64,000 nt of DNA from Lachnospiraceae bacterium (GCA_024696945.1 JAILGF010000104.1:1-64000), one strand, 5' to 3'; positions 33,212 through 41,984 are shown, numbered from the stretch's first letter. Notes: generated from the sequence alone by a model not told the origin. Program-made: numbers and translations.

Positions 33212-33705
33212 GGCGATGCCTCTATATCCTCAACCGTAACCTCTCCCTCGATGGAATTCTTGGCATCTGTTATCATCTCAAGAATTTCATTATAATTCAT
33301 CGACGTGTTCAGTATATAGGTACCGCCTTTTATATCGTATTTTTTCTTTGAACCGCTTTCATCATCTGAGCCCGATGCAAGATTTCCGAGCTGAACCTTT
33401 ATAAAAAACGAATATTTATCAAGTATCAGCTTATTGGTCTCAAGCTTGGTGGCAATATTCATTGTAGATTCGCCTTTAAGGATCTGTATCTTTACATTCC
33501 TTCCGGGACTCTCTTCAACTGCCACATCGCCGAATATCCTGTATGCGTAATCATAAGATACATGTACCGCTTTGATCAGAAAATATATCAGTACAACATA
33601 TATTACGATATTCAGGCAAAGTGATAAAAAACCTCCGGACATACGAAGGAGAACTCTTGTACCGGAGGATCTGCCGGTACCCTTCGCATTTACATTTCCA
33701 CTCAT
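33208..33705 (-). CDS. MltG-like membrane protein lacking the catalytic domain
   Basis: 165 residues: one membrane segment (about 25-47), then a LysM-like region (about 70-160) with VKIQILKGESTMNIATKLE, KYSFFIKVQL, DIKGGTYILNTSMNYNEIL. This is the N-terminal part of endolytic transglycosylase MltG/YceG and lies exactly where B. subtilis has mltG (yrrL). The YceG lytic domain with its catalytic Glu, about 200 residues in full-length homologues, is absent; no remnant is seen before the next gene, which overlaps by four bases. So it is a stand-alone short form, not a recent frameshift. Confidence 0.8.
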   Translation of the reverse strand: MSGNVNAKGTGRSSGTRVLLRMSGGFLSLCLNIVIYVVLIYFLIKAVHVSYDYAYRIFGDVAVEESPGRNVKIQILKGESTMNIATKLETNKLILDKYSFFIKVQLGNLASGSDDESGSKKKYDIKGGTYILNTSMNYNEILEMITDAKNSIEGEVTVEDIEASP

Positions 33706-33706
33706 T

Positions 33707-35395
33707 TCAGACCTCCATAAACACCGGAAGAATGATGGGTCTTCTCTTCATCCTCTTCCAAAGGAAATCAGCAAGGCTGTCCCTTATAAGTGATTTCATC
33801 TTATTCTGATCGGTAATACTCCTTGACCTTATCATTTCAAGCGTTTCTGTAACCTCACCCTCAAGCGCCTCTAAAAGCTCTTCGGCCTCCTTGACATAGA
33901 CAAAGCCTCTTGAAGAAATATCAGGTCCTGCAAGAACTTCACCCGATGCGGAATCAAAAGTAAGCGATACAACAATAAGTCCGCTTTCCGAAAGCTGTTG
34001 TCTGTCGCGCAGAACAATATTTCCTACGTCTCCGACACCGAGGCCGTCAACCATTACCGCACCGACCTTTACCTTGTCGACCAGTTCACCGCTTTCTTCG
34101 TTAAGAGCCAATACATCACCGGAAGAAAGAATGAAAACATTCTCCTTTGCAACTCCCATATTTACGGCAAGTTCCCTATGAGCAGCAAGGAATCTGTATT
34201 CACCGTGAATGGGGATCGCGTATTTCGGTTTAACCAGTGAATAGATCAATTTTATTTCTTCCTGGCAGGCATGGCCCGATACATGCGCATCCTGGAAGAT
34301 AACCTTGGCTCCTATCATGCTCAGTTCATTTATAACCTTGAAAATATTCTTCTCATTTCCGGGTATAGCAGATGAACTGAATATAACAACGTCACCGGGC
34401 ATAATGGTAACCTTTTTATGTATATTGGCAGCCATTCTTGATAGTGCAGCCATTGCTTCACCCTGGCTTCCGGTAGTAATAAGAACTGTCTTTTCGTCCT
34501 TATAGCTCTTTATCTGTTCGATCGGGATAATTGTTCCTTCTTTTACATGGATATATCCCAGCTCGCAGGCTGTGGAAATCACATTTACCATGCTTCTGCC
34601 TTCAACAACTACCTTTCGGCCGTATTTCTCGGCAGAATTAATTATCTGCTGTACACGGTCAACATTTGTTGAAAACGTTGCAACAATAATCCTTCTGTCC
34701 ATATTTTCCATAAATATGGTATCAAAGGTCTTTCCAACCGTCTTTTCGGACATTGTATATCCGGGACGAAGCACATTTGTGCTATCGCACATAAGAGCAA
34801 GCACGCCTTTTTTACCAAGCTCGGCAAGTCTCGGAAGATCTATAGTTTCTCCGTAAACCGGAGTAAAATCCACTTTAAAGTCTCCTGTATGTACTATAAT
34901 CCCGGCAGGAGAAAAAATTGCAAGTGCCGCTGCATCAGCGATTGAATGGTTTGTTCTTATAAATTCAATCCTAAAATCACCGGCTGTAACACTCTGTCCG
35001 TATTTTACCGTCTTTATCTTTACCTTTTTCGGCATCTCGAACTCTTTAAGTTTATTCTCAATAAGAGCCGTTGTAAGGCATGTGGCATAAACCGGAACAC
35101 ATATTTCCTTAAGCACATAAGGAAGAGCGCCTATATGATCCTCATGACCGTGTGTTATGAAAAATCCTTTAACCTTATCCAGATTCTCTTTTAAATATGA
35201 TACATCCGGAATAACAAGATCTATGCCGAGCATATCATCCTCAGGAAAAGCAATACCACAGTCAACAACGATGATGGTATCATCATACTCGAAGGCTGTG
35301 ATATTCATTCCTATCTGTTCAAGACCGCCAAGAGGAATGACTTTAACTGACGGCAGCTTTACCTCTTCTATTATTTCTGCTTCCTTCTTACTCAA
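33707..35395 (-). CDS. rnj: Ribonuclease J
   Basis: 562 residues, metallo-beta-lactamase/beta-CASP nuclease that degrades and processes mRNA and rRNA in Firmicutes as exo- and endonuclease. HGHEDHIGALPYV near residue 80 holds the zinc ligands, later HTGDFKVD, ISTACELGYIHV, AHVSGHACQEEI and PIHGEYRFLAAH, and a C-terminal domain from about 455. The start is a TTG (35393-35395) with GGAG seven bases before. A single rnj is visible, so J1 or J2 type cannot be decided. Its insertion in the ruvX-DUF1292-mltG run is the main departure from the Bacillus order. Confidence 0.95.
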   Translation of the reverse strand: MSKKEAEIIEEVKLPSVKVIPLGGLEQIGMNITAFEYDDTIIVVDCGIAFPEDDMLGIDLVIPDVSYLKENLDKVKGFFITHGHEDHIGALPYVLKEICVPVYATCLTTALIENKLKEFEMPKKVKIKTVKYGQSVTAGDFRIEFIRTNHSIADAAALAIFSPAGIIVHTGDFKVDFTPVYGETIDLPRLAELGKKGVLALMCDSTNVLRPGYTMSEKTVGKTFDTIFMENMDRRIIVATFSTNVDRVQQIINSAEKYGRKVVVEGRSMVNVISTACELGYIHVKEGTIIPIEQIKSYKDEKTVLITTGSQGEAMAALSRMAANIHKKVTIMPGDVVIFSSSAIPGNEKNIFKVINELSMIGAKVIFQDAHVSGHACQEEIKLIYSLVKPKYAIPIHGEYRFLAAHRELAVNMGVAKENVFILSSGDVLALNEESGELVDKVKVGAVMVDGLGVGDVGNIVLRDRQQLSESGLIVVSLTFDSASGEVLAGPDISSRGFVYVKEAEELLEALEGEVTETLEMIRSRSITDQNKMKSLIRDSLADFLWKRMKRRPIILPVFMEV

Positions 35396-35437
35396 ATCTA
35401 TACTCCATTTATATACTCAAAAACATTTACAATATAA

Positions 35438-35722
35438 TCAGTCAACGTCTTCGACAATATCAACGTCATCAAGCAGTTCGTTAAAGATCTCGCCTATAGC
35501 ATCGAGCTCGGTCTTATCATCCACAATGGCATAAGCTACTTCCTTTGAATCGGAAGCAAGCTCCTTCAGGATATAAGCATTGGCTTCCATTCCCGATTCG
35601 TTATCCGTAACAAGAATATAATTTCTGCCGTTAAGCTTAGTATCGGCTATGGCATAAAGATCGATCTCGTTGCCGTCATCGGTCGTAAACTTTATCATTC
35701 TGTTTTCTTTTTTTTCTTCCAT
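35438..35722 (-). CDS. DUF1292 protein (YrzB-like)
   Basis: 94 residues from ATG 35722, chosen for the GAGGGAAG site just upstream rather than the in-frame start at 35749. Signature IKFTTDDGNEIDLYAIADT near residue 10 and NYILVTDNE fit the DUF1292 family, small acidic proteins found next to ruvX in Firmicutes, function unknown. The C terminus is strongly acidic (ELLDDVDIVEDVD). Operon with ireB, ruvX and rnj. Confidence 0.9.
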   Translation of the reverse strand: MEEKKENRMIKFTTDDGNEIDLYAIADTKLNGRNYILVTDNESGMEANAYILKELASDSKEVAYAIVDDKTELDAIGEIFNELLDDVDIVEDVD

Positions 35723-35764
35723 TTTCTTCCCTCTATTATGACAACTCACATCCCCTGTATTCTG

Positions 35765-36196
35765 TCACTTAGAATTAGCCAAGAAATTTAAATAACTCTG
35801 CAGAATAATTACTGCGGCCAGCTTATCAATAACCTCACCTTTCTTGACATAACCGTAACCGACCTCATCCAGTACTCTCGAAGCTTCAACCGTTGAAAGT
35901 CTTTCGTCCCAAAGTATTACCTGAAGCCCGGTCCTTCTTTCAAGATGTGCTGCAAATTCACGAGATTTAGCAGCTCTTTCACCTTCGGTATTGTCAAGCA
36001 TCTTAGGCAGTCCAAGTACAATCCTATCGACCTCGTATTCAGCGATAAGAGCTTCTATTCTAGCCAAGGTTTTTCTCAGCTTTGTTTCATGTGTCCTTCT
36101 AATGGTTTCGATCGGTTGAGCCGTAATAAGCAAAGGATCGCTTATGGCCACCCCGCAAGTCATTGATCCGAAATCAAGTCCAATTATTCTTCCCAT
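35765..36196 (-). CDS. ruvX: RuvX/YqgF, RNase H-fold nuclease
   Basis: 143 residues. [17 protein letters not shown] at the N terminus, [16 protein letters not shown] in the middle and [14 protein letters not shown] near 98 with the catalytic Asp are diagnostic. YqgF/RuvX acts in 5' maturation of 16S rRNA in E. coli and is often annotated as a putative Holliday junction resolvase. Start has AGGT, one base after a TAA stop of ireB upstream; the order ireB-ruvX-DUF1292 is conserved across Firmicutes. Confidence 0.95.
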   Translation of the reverse strand: MGRIIGLDFGSMTCGVAISDPLLITAQPIETIRRTHETKLRKTLARIEALIAEYEVDRIVLGLPKMLDNTEGERAAKSREFAAHLERRTGLQVILWDERLSTVEASRVLDEVGYGYVKKGEVIDKLAAVIILQSYLNFLANSK

Positions 36197-36200
36197 ATAT

Positions 36201-36461
36201 TTACCTAAAGTTAATATCGATATACTCCTTAAGAAGCTCCTCGATTATTTCATCACGTTCAACACGCATGATCTGGCTCCTAGCACCGTTATGACTGGTA
36301 ATATAAGTAGGATCTCCCGACATAATATAACCAACAATCTGGCTTACAGGATTATATCCTTTTTGTGTAAGAGCGGTATATACGTCCTCGATGGTATCCT
36401 TAACGAGATTCTCTGTTTCTTTTACCGGTCTGAAATATTGTGTGTCGCCTCTCTGTTCCAT
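36201..36461 (-). CDS. IreB family regulatory phosphoprotein (YrzL)
   Basis: 86 residues. Begins [10 protein letters not shown] with [17 protein letters not shown] text near 15 and [19 protein letters not shown] near 35, the hallmark of the IreB/DUF965 family; IreB in Enterococcus is a substrate of the PASTA kinase IreK and affects cephalosporin tolerance. The start at 36461 is preferred over the in-frame 36485 because GGGG lies eight bases before it and the family begins this way. First gene of the ireB-ruvX-DUF1292-rnj-mltG-like-trmR-trhP-SNF2 run. Confidence 0.93.
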   Translation of the reverse strand: MEQRGDTQYFRPVKETENLVKDTIEDVYTALTQKGYNPVSQIVGYIMSGDPTYITSHNGARSQIMRVERDEIIEELLKEYIDINFR

Positions 36462-36562
36462 AAATAAAACCCCATTTCTGCGCATCTTTTATGGCGTGCG
36501 CTGCCTAATTTTTCATCATCACTTCATTATACATTAGAAATTCAAGTATTTCAAGTGTTTTT

Positions 36563-37978
36563 TTACAACTCGCCCAAAAGAATTCCGTCCGGGAGGGCTT
36601 TTATGATCCTTATTTTAACAAGTGAGGACACATACCCTTCCGCTGTTTTCTCTTTTTTCTCCTCATCATGCCTTGTCATTTTGCACCTTACCTGAACATA
36701 TCGTTCTGTAAGTCCCTGCAGATAGCCGTCAATCTCTTCTTCAACAAGGATCTTAACTTCCTGTCCGATAAACGAGCTGATATATCTATCCCTCATTTCA
36801 TCATCGAGCGCCTGAAGCTTAAGGCTTCTTTCATGCTTCGTTTTTTCCGTAAGCTGTCCGGGCATTTTGTCAGCAACCGTTCCTTTTCGTCTGGAATACT
36901 TAAAAATATGCATTTTGGCAAACGAAGCTTTACGGCACATATCCATTGACTCCGCAAATTCCTCCTCCGTTTCACCTGGGAATCCGACTATAACGTCTGT
37001 GGTTATTGCCGGTCTGTCAAATACCTCTCGGAGTATATCGCATTTTTCAAGGAATTCTTCAGCGGAATAGTGCCTGTTCATGCGTTTAAGGACAGTGTTG
37101 CATCCGCTCTGAAGAGAAAGATGGAAATGTGGACAGAATTCGGGAATCTTACTTAATCCTAAAGCAAATTCTCTTGTGATAATACGTGGTTCAAGAGAAC
37201 CCAGTCTTATCCTTTCTATTCCTTCTGTTTTAGATATTTTGCTCACCAGTTCCAGCAAAGGAGTTCCGTCAAAATGCACATCACTCATATTCTTCATATG
37301 TTTTTCATAGTTTTCAAATCCATAGGAAGAAATATGTATTCCGGTCAGAACGACTTCTTTAAAGCCTTTTTCCGCAAGAGCCTTAACCTCTTCAAGAATG
37401 TCTTCTTCTTTCCTTGACCTTACTCTTCCCCTTGCATACGGAATTATACAGTACGAACAGAACTGATTGCATCCGTCCTCTATTCTTACGAATGCCCTGC
37501 TTCTTTCAGGATAATCATTGATTGAAAATGATTCGATAGCTTTTTCTTGTGCTATATCATCAATTGCAAAAGCATTGCGATTTATTTCATCCTGGCTTAC
37601 ACAATTACCCTTTTCAAGCTTCTCAATATATACCAACACCTCGTCTGCGATATTTCCTTTATGATTGTTACCGATCAGAATATCAGCAATTTCATCAAGC
37701 TTACTCTTATCTTTTTCAGTCTGAACATAGCATCCTGTAGCAACTATAACTGCATCGGGATTCAGGCTTCTTGCTCTATGCAGCATCTGTCTCGATTTAC
37801 GATCCGCAATATTCGTAACCGAACATGTATTAATGATATAAACATCAGCAGCTTCGGAAAAATCAACAATCTCAAAGCCCTTTAAAACCAGGTCCTCCCT
37901 GATCTTCTCGGTTTCATAGGAGTTTACCTTGCATCCTAATGACAAAAGAGCCGCTTTATAACTCCTTTTATTCTCCAT
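36563..37978 (-). CDS. mtaB: tRNA t6A37 methylthiotransferase MtaB
   Basis: Radical-SAM enzyme that adds a methylthio group to t6A37 of tRNA. 471 residues from ATG 37978, which has AGAGGAGG ten bases upstream; the 36 codons before it look non-coding. N-terminal UPF0004 domain with three cluster Cys (GCKVNSYET, NTCSVTN, ATGCYVQ), radical-SAM CNQFCSYCIIPYARGR near residue 165, and a TRAM domain at the C terminus. The GCKVN motif and absence of a MiaB signature favour MtaB. It shares t6A37 as substrate with TcdA at 25575. Confidence 0.95.
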   Translation of the reverse strand: MENKRSYKAALLSLGCKVNSYETEKIREDLVLKGFEIVDFSEAADVYIINTCSVTNIADRKSRQMLHRARSLNPDAVIVATGCYVQTEKDKSKLDEIADILIGNNHKGNIADEVLVYIEKLEKGNCVSQDEINRNAFAIDDIAQEKAIESFSINDYPERSRAFVRIEDGCNQFCSYCIIPYARGRVRSRKEEDILEEVKALAEKGFKEVVLTGIHISSYGFENYEKHMKNMSDVHFDGTPLLELVSKISKTEGIERIRLGSLEPRIITREFALGLSKIPEFCPHFHLSLQSGCNTVLKRMNRHYSAEEFLEKCDILREVFDRPAITTDVIVGFPGETEEEFAESMDMCRKASFAKMHIFKYSRRKGTVADKMPGQLTEKTKHERSLKLQALDDEMRDRYISSFIGQEVKILVEEEIDGYLQGLTERYVQVRCKMTRHDEEKKEKTAEGYVSSLVKIRIIKALPDGILLGEL

Positions 37979-38165
37979 GTTGTTTTTCCTCCTCTTAATA
38001 AAATCCTTTTGCAGTCGAAATAAATACCATATATACCATAAAAGTGAAAAATCTACCCGTATATTGTATAATATGCACAAAATCAAGTTCTACTGATTTT
38101 GCACAAAACTGAATAATTGATAATAATATTCCGAAAATTATTATGATTTTTGGCAAATCTAAGTG

Positions 38166-38194
38166 TTGACATTAACGAAAAGTAAAGTTATACT
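38166..38194 (+). promoter_or_regulatory. Promoter of the HPr-like gene
   Basis: TTGACA (38166-38171), 17 bases, TATACT (38189-38194); SD AAAGGAG and ATG at 38245 follow. Near-consensus and isolated in an otherwise minus-strand region. Confidence 0.8.
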
Positions 38195-38244
38195 ATAGCA
38201 CAGAAGGGAACGAAAAAGCTTCCCTGTAAGAAAGGAGAACGAAA

Positions 38245-38478
38245 ATGAAAACAGTAAAGATCAGTTTAAATTCAATCGATGCAGTTAAGTCATTCGTAAA
38301 CACAGTTACAAAGTATGAGTCTGATTTTGATCTTGTTTCAGGTAGATACGTAATCGATGCTAAGTCGATCATGGGTATCTTCTCACTTGATCTTTCAAAG
38401 CCCATCGAACTCAATATACATTCTGAAGAGCAGTTAGATGAAATACTTGAAAGTTTAAAGGCTTATATTGTGGCTTAA
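38245..38478 (+). CDS. HPr-like protein without the active-site histidine
   Basis: 77 residues, PTS HPr fold. Aligning with B. subtilis HPr, the SGIHARPA segment (His15, Arg17, Pro18) is NSIDAVKS here: the phosphorylatable His is Asp12, and Arg and Pro are lost. The regulatory-serine segment is kept as KSIMGIFSL (Ser41 matching Ser46). So it cannot pass phosphate from EI to EIIs, but could be a target of HPr kinase and a CcpA partner, as Crh is (Crh has Gln at 15). The C terminus is short. It has its own consensus promoter and ends at a palindrome that can act as terminator. Family certain, role inferred. Confidence 0.85.
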   Translation: MKTVKISLNSIDAVKSFVNTVTKYESDFDLVSGRYVIDAKSIMGIFSLDLSKPIELNIHSEEQLDEILESLKAYIVA

Positions 38479-38495
38479 CTTGATGAAAGCAAAAC

Positions 38496-38528
38496 AGGTG
38501 ACAATGGGGACGGTTCTCATTGTCACCT
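38496..38528 (+). repeat. REP-like palindrome 1, also terminator of the HPr-like gene
   Basis: AGGTGACAATG and CATTGTCACCT form a perfect 11-bp stem around GGGACGGTTCT, followed by TTTTTCTTT. It is the most symmetrical member of the dispersed GGGGACGGTTCT family and its hairpin plus T-run would stop transcription 18 bases after the HPr-like gene. Confidence 0.85.
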
Positions 38529-38576
38529 TTTTTCTTTGCTATTTTTTCTAATGATAGTTCTTTTTTCATGTGTCAA

Positions 38577-38604
38577 TGTGATAAAAAGAACCTTCCTATG
38601 TCAA
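38577..38604 (-). repeat. REP-like palindrome, degenerate inverted copy
   Basis: TGTGATAAAAAGAACC then TTCCTATGTCA matches palindrome 4 (41985-42015) with several changes and one deletion. It lies 48 bases from palindrome 1 in opposite orientation, so the two look like an inverted pair. Confidence 0.6.
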
Positions 38605-38641
38605 TGCTCTACCTAAGCTTTGATTAATAGCAATCGTCATC

Positions 38642-39826
38642 TTATTCAACAATATCAATGATTTCTGTCTCCTGTATAGCTTTCTCAACCAAGGGTTCAA
38701 TTGTTCCGATCAGTTTTTTCTCAGATCTTTCAATAATATTAAGATACGGTTTGGTTACGGGATGCTTGGCAACAAATATCGTACAGCAGTCCTCATAGGG
38801 CTGTATAGATGTTTCGTAAGTGTTGATTTTTTCTGCTATATCAACGATATCCTGTTTGTCAAATGCTATCACAGGCCTGTAAACAGGCAATGTACAAACT
38901 GCATTTGTAGCCACAAGGCTTTGAGGAGTCTGGCTTGCCACCTGTCCTATTGACTCACCGGTTATAAGTGCCTGACATTTTCTTTCGTACGCAAAATGCT
39001 CGGCAATCCTCATCATATACCTTCTCATAATAATCGTAAGCTCATCCCTCGGGCATTTGTCTATTATCGCAAGCTGTATATCAGTAAAGTTAACAACATG
39101 AAGCTTTATAGGCCCCGTATAGACACTGATCAGTCTTGCAAGATCGACAACCTTCTGTTTTGCTCTTTCAGAGGTATAGGGAGGGGCATGAAAATAAACA
39201 GCATCAATTGTCACTCCGCGTTTGGAAACCATATATCCGGCAACAGGACTATCAATACCGCCCGAAAGAAGCAGCATTGCATGACCGCTTGAGCCTACAG
39301 GCATTCCGCCAAGACCTTTAACGGATTCCGAATATACATAAGCAAAATTTCTTATCTCAACATAAAGAAGTATCTCCGGCTTATGAACATCTACCTTAAA
39401 CTCAGAAAATCTGTTAAGAATATACTCTCCCATATCTGCGCATATCTGAGGCGATGTAATGGGATATGATTTGTCAGAACGTCTTGCCTCTACCTTAAAC
39501 GTATGAGGAGTGTTTCCGTATCTTTCCTCAACATAATCCCCAACTCCTTTTGTCAGTGACTCCCATGAAGCATCTTCAATGACAACGGCAGGGCATATCT
39601 CCCAGACTCCGAAAACCTTTGTCATCTGAGAAATTGCCTCATCATAATCATAATTATCCGGACAGTTTACCTTTATCCTTCCCTGCTCTCTTTCAACGGT
39701 AAAACCTTCTGCCACCTTAGAAAGCTTCTCAGCGATCCTGTCGCAGAGTGCATCCTCAAACACATATCTGTTCTTACCCTTAATGCCAATTTCGGCATAC
39801 TTTACTAAAAATGCCTTATATTTCAT
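38642..39826 (-). CDS. thiI: tRNA 4-thiouridine sulfurtransferase ThiI
   Basis: Makes 4-thiouridine at U8 of tRNA and can supply sulfur for thiamine. 394 residues: N-terminal ferredoxin-like and THUMP domains (1-165) and a PP-loop ATPase (about 175-390) with LLLSGGIDSPVAGYM. The C-terminal rhodanese domain of E. coli ThiI is absent, as in most Firmicutes, where a dedicated cysteine desulfurase hands over sulfur. That partner lies directly upstream. SD AGGAGG; palindrome 2 abuts it. Confidence 0.96.
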   Translation of the reverse strand: MKYKAFLVKYAEIGIKGKNRYVFEDALCDRIAEKLSKVAEGFTVEREQGRIKVNCPDNYDYDEAISQMTKVFGVWEICPAVVIEDASWESLTKGVGDYVEERYGNTPHTFKVEARRSDKSYPITSPQICADMGEYILNRFSEFKVDVHKPEILLYVEIRNFAYVYSESVKGLGGMPVGSSGHAMLLLSGGIDSPVAGYMVSKRGVTIDAVYFHAPPYTSERAKQKVVDLARLISVYTGPIKLHVVNFTDIQLAIIDKCPRDELTIIMRRYMMRIAEHFAYERKCQALITGESIGQVASQTPQSLVATNAVCTLPVYRPVIAFDKQDIVDIAEKINTYETSIQPYEDCCTIFVAKHPVTKPYLNIIERSEKKLIGTIEPLVEKAIQETEIIDIVE

Positions 39827-39836
39827 TCTTCCTCCT

Positions 39837-39867
39837 GATGAAAATGGGGATGGTTCTTTTTGTCATC
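39837..39867 (+). repeat. REP-like palindrome 2 between desulfurase and thiI
   Basis: GATGAAAATGGGGATGGTTC then TTTTTGTCATC; same core as the others with one G-to-T-type change and a lost C in the left arm. Ends two bases before the thiI ribosome binding site, inside the transcript from the desulfurase. Confidence 0.7.
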
Positions 39868-39959
39868 TTTTTTGTGTTTATCTTTTATTTGTATTAATCT
39901 TTTTATAAAAACATATTCTTAGAAAATAGTCAATTAACCAAATATAGGTTATTCTCTTA

Positions 39960-41153
39960 TCATTTCCGAGTAAATCTTGAATAAAACGGAACCAGTTCCT
40001 TTAATACATCAATGCAGTAATCAATTTCATCAATGGTTGTATATCTTGAAAAGCTGAATCTCAATGTCGAATCCAGTAATTCTTTTTTAACGCCTATAGC
40101 CTGCAATGTACTGCTTATTCCTGGATGATTTGAAGAACATGCGGAACCTGAAGATACATAAACGCCCTTTTCCTCTAATGCATGAAGCAACACCTCGGCC
40201 TTGATCCTATCAAAACTTATACTTACTATATGCGGCGCAGTTTTTCTTATCAGACCTTTATTTTCATCTTGCCGGTCATCCGCATATTTTAGCACTGCAT
40301 TTACATGTGTTCCGGGTATTTCCGATATCCTGTCAAGTAAATGCTCTTTTAACGCATACATATGATCAATTTTTGCATCAAAATCCTCATATGCTTCCTT
40401 TACCGCTTCTCCTAGTCCCGCAACCGCAGGTACGTTTTCTGTTCCGGAGCGGCGGTTCTTTTGCTGTCCTCCTCCGAAAATAAACGGTCTGAGCTTTACC
40501 TTTTCATCGGCATATAAAAAACCGCTTCCTTTTGGTGCGTGTATTTTATGGCCGCTGACACTTAACAGATCGATTCCTTCCTTTTTGGGATTTATCCTGT
40601 ATTTTCCATAGGCTTGGATTGCATCCACATGAAAAATAATATCACTTTTTTTAGCCTTTACGGCTTTAGATATCTCACTGATATCCTGTACGGCTCCCAC
40701 TTCATTGTTAACATACATGACAGATACCATGATCGTATTATCATCGATCATATCAAGGAGCTTTTCAAGCTTAACATGTCCCATCTCATTAACCGGAGCA
40801 AAATCAGCCTCAAAACCGAAATCCTTAAGTGATATTAAAGGAGAATATACAGAAGCATGTTCAAAACATGAAGAAATAATCCTGTTTCCGCTTCTTTTCA
40901 TAGCAAGTGCAGCACCGTACAGCGCCATGTTGTTTGATTCGGTTCCTCCGGATGTAAATATTATCTCCTTCGGCTGGCATTTCAAGGTTCCGGCAATCGT
41001 TTCAGCGGTTTTTTTTATATACTGTTCGGCTTCAAAGCCCTTTAAGTGCTTTGAAGAAGGATTGCCGTAATCCTCCCTCATAACCTTTTCTGCTATTTCT
41101 GCGACCTTTTCACTTACTCTTGTGGTTGCCGCGTTATCTAAATACACTTCCAT
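39960..41153 (-). CDS. Cysteine desulfurase (NifS/IscS type)
   Basis: 397 residues, PLP enzyme that removes sulfur from cysteine as a protein-bound persulfide. MEVYLDNAATTRVSEKV at the N terminus, PLP lysine in SVSGHKIHAPKG near 205, and the sulfur-carrying Cys in SSGSACSSNHPG near 330. It is a group I enzyme with the long active loop. Adjacent to thiI, so it most likely delivers sulfur for tRNA thiolation (as NifZ in B. subtilis). SD GAGGTG; palindrome 3 lies just upstream and separates it from the transposase. Confidence 0.94.
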   Translation of the reverse strand: MEVYLDNAATTRVSEKVAEIAEKVMREDYGNPSSKHLKGFEAEQYIKKTAETIAGTLKCQPKEIIFTSGGTESNNMALYGAALAMKRSGNRIISSCFEHASVYSPLISLKDFGFEADFAPVNEMGHVKLEKLLDMIDDNTIMVSVMYVNNEVGAVQDISEISKAVKAKKSDIIFHVDAIQAYGKYRINPKKEGIDLLSVSGHKIHAPKGSGFLYADEKVKLRPFIFGGGQQKNRRSGTENVPAVAGLGEAVKEAYEDFDAKIDHMYALKEHLLDRISEIPGTHVNAVLKYADDRQDENKGLIRKTAPHIVSISFDRIKAEVLLHALEEKGVYVSSGSACSSNHPGISSTLQAIGVKKELLDSTLRFSFSRYTTIDEIDYCIDVLKELVPFYSRFTRK

Positions 41154-41164
41154 AACACCTCATT

Positions 41165-41194
41165 GTGACACTGGGGACGGTTCTCTTTGTCATC
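41165..41194 (+). repeat. REP-like palindrome 3, 3' side of the RAYT
   Basis: GTGACACTGGGGACGGTTCT then CTTTGTCATC, imperfect stem GTGACA/TGTCAT with the conserved core, followed by TTTTTA. Eight bases from the desulfurase SD on one side and three from the transposase stop on the other. Confidence 0.8.
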
Positions 41195-41197
41195 TTT

Positions 41198-41932
41198 TTA
41201 TACTTTCTGAATAACCCCTTTACTAAGTCCAGTCATTCTTGAAATTTGTCTAATGCTCATACCCGCAGCTTTCAGTTTCTTTATTGCATCATTTCTATCA
41301 GTACGGCCATAAGTCTGAAGTATTGTCCCATTATCTATTCCAAGTGTCCGTTTAATTAAATCTAAAGCCCAAATATCATCTTTCTTTTCTTCATACTCCA
41401 TACATTTGTCCGATGAATCCATCAAAACATAATCTCTAAAATCATCCACATTCTTAAACAGTTCTCTTATCAAATCATTCTCAATAAATGATGATTCTGT
41501 GAAACATAATGAATAACTGCTCCATCTGTACTTATCTGTTGCACAAATTCCGGCTTTTTCAGGATTCCTCAATACATATCTCAACACTGTCAAAAAAAAT
41601 CTTTCATCATAAACTATCTCACTCTTAAACCTATCCTGAAACAAATGTCCTGTGCGCTCATATTTATTATTATAGAAACCGGCATATGATATTCCTATTT
41701 TCTTCATAAACAGGGAAATTGCATTTTCTTTATCATGCGTAATAATATGAACATGATTGTCCATCAAACAATATCCGCATACTTTTACTCCGGTTTCATC
41801 ACTAAATCTCTGCATAAGACTTATAAAGTATTTGTAATCCCAATCATCTTCGAAAAGAATTTGCTTTCCGATTCCTCTGATAATGATATGTTGATATCCA
41901 TTTACATTTATTAGTCTTGCAGTTCTAGGCAA
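41198..41932 (-). CDS. REP-associated tyrosine transposase (Y1_Tnp, IS200-like)
   Basis: 244 residues. Starts MPRTARLINVNGYQHIIIRG, typical of the TnpA_REP group. The HUH pair is in MDNHVHIIT near residue 58, and the catalytic Tyr probably lies in SYAGFYNNKYERTGHLFQDR near 90-105, followed by LRYVLRNPEKAG. The C terminus carries a helix-turn-helix (MSIRQISRMTGLSKGVIQKV near 225), which some RAYT groups have. These enzymes nick single-stranded DNA at REP palindromes and are thought to spread them. All motifs are intact, so it may be active. No IS605 TnpB partner is present. Confidence 0.9.
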   Translation of the reverse strand: MPRTARLINVNGYQHIIIRGIGKQILFEDDWDYKYFISLMQRFSDETGVKVCGYCLMDNHVHIITHDKENAISLFMKKIGISYAGFYNNKYERTGHLFQDRFKSEIVYDERFFLTVLRYVLRNPEKAGICATDKYRWSSYSLCFTESSFIENDLIRELFKNVDDFRDYVLMDSSDKCMEYEEKKDDIWALDLIKRTLGIDNGTILQTYGRTDRNDAIKKLKAAGMSIRQISRMTGLSKGVIQKV

Positions 41933-41984
41933 TCCTTTTCCTCTTCAAAAAACTGTATTTCCTCCTCTAAAAATGATTATGCGA

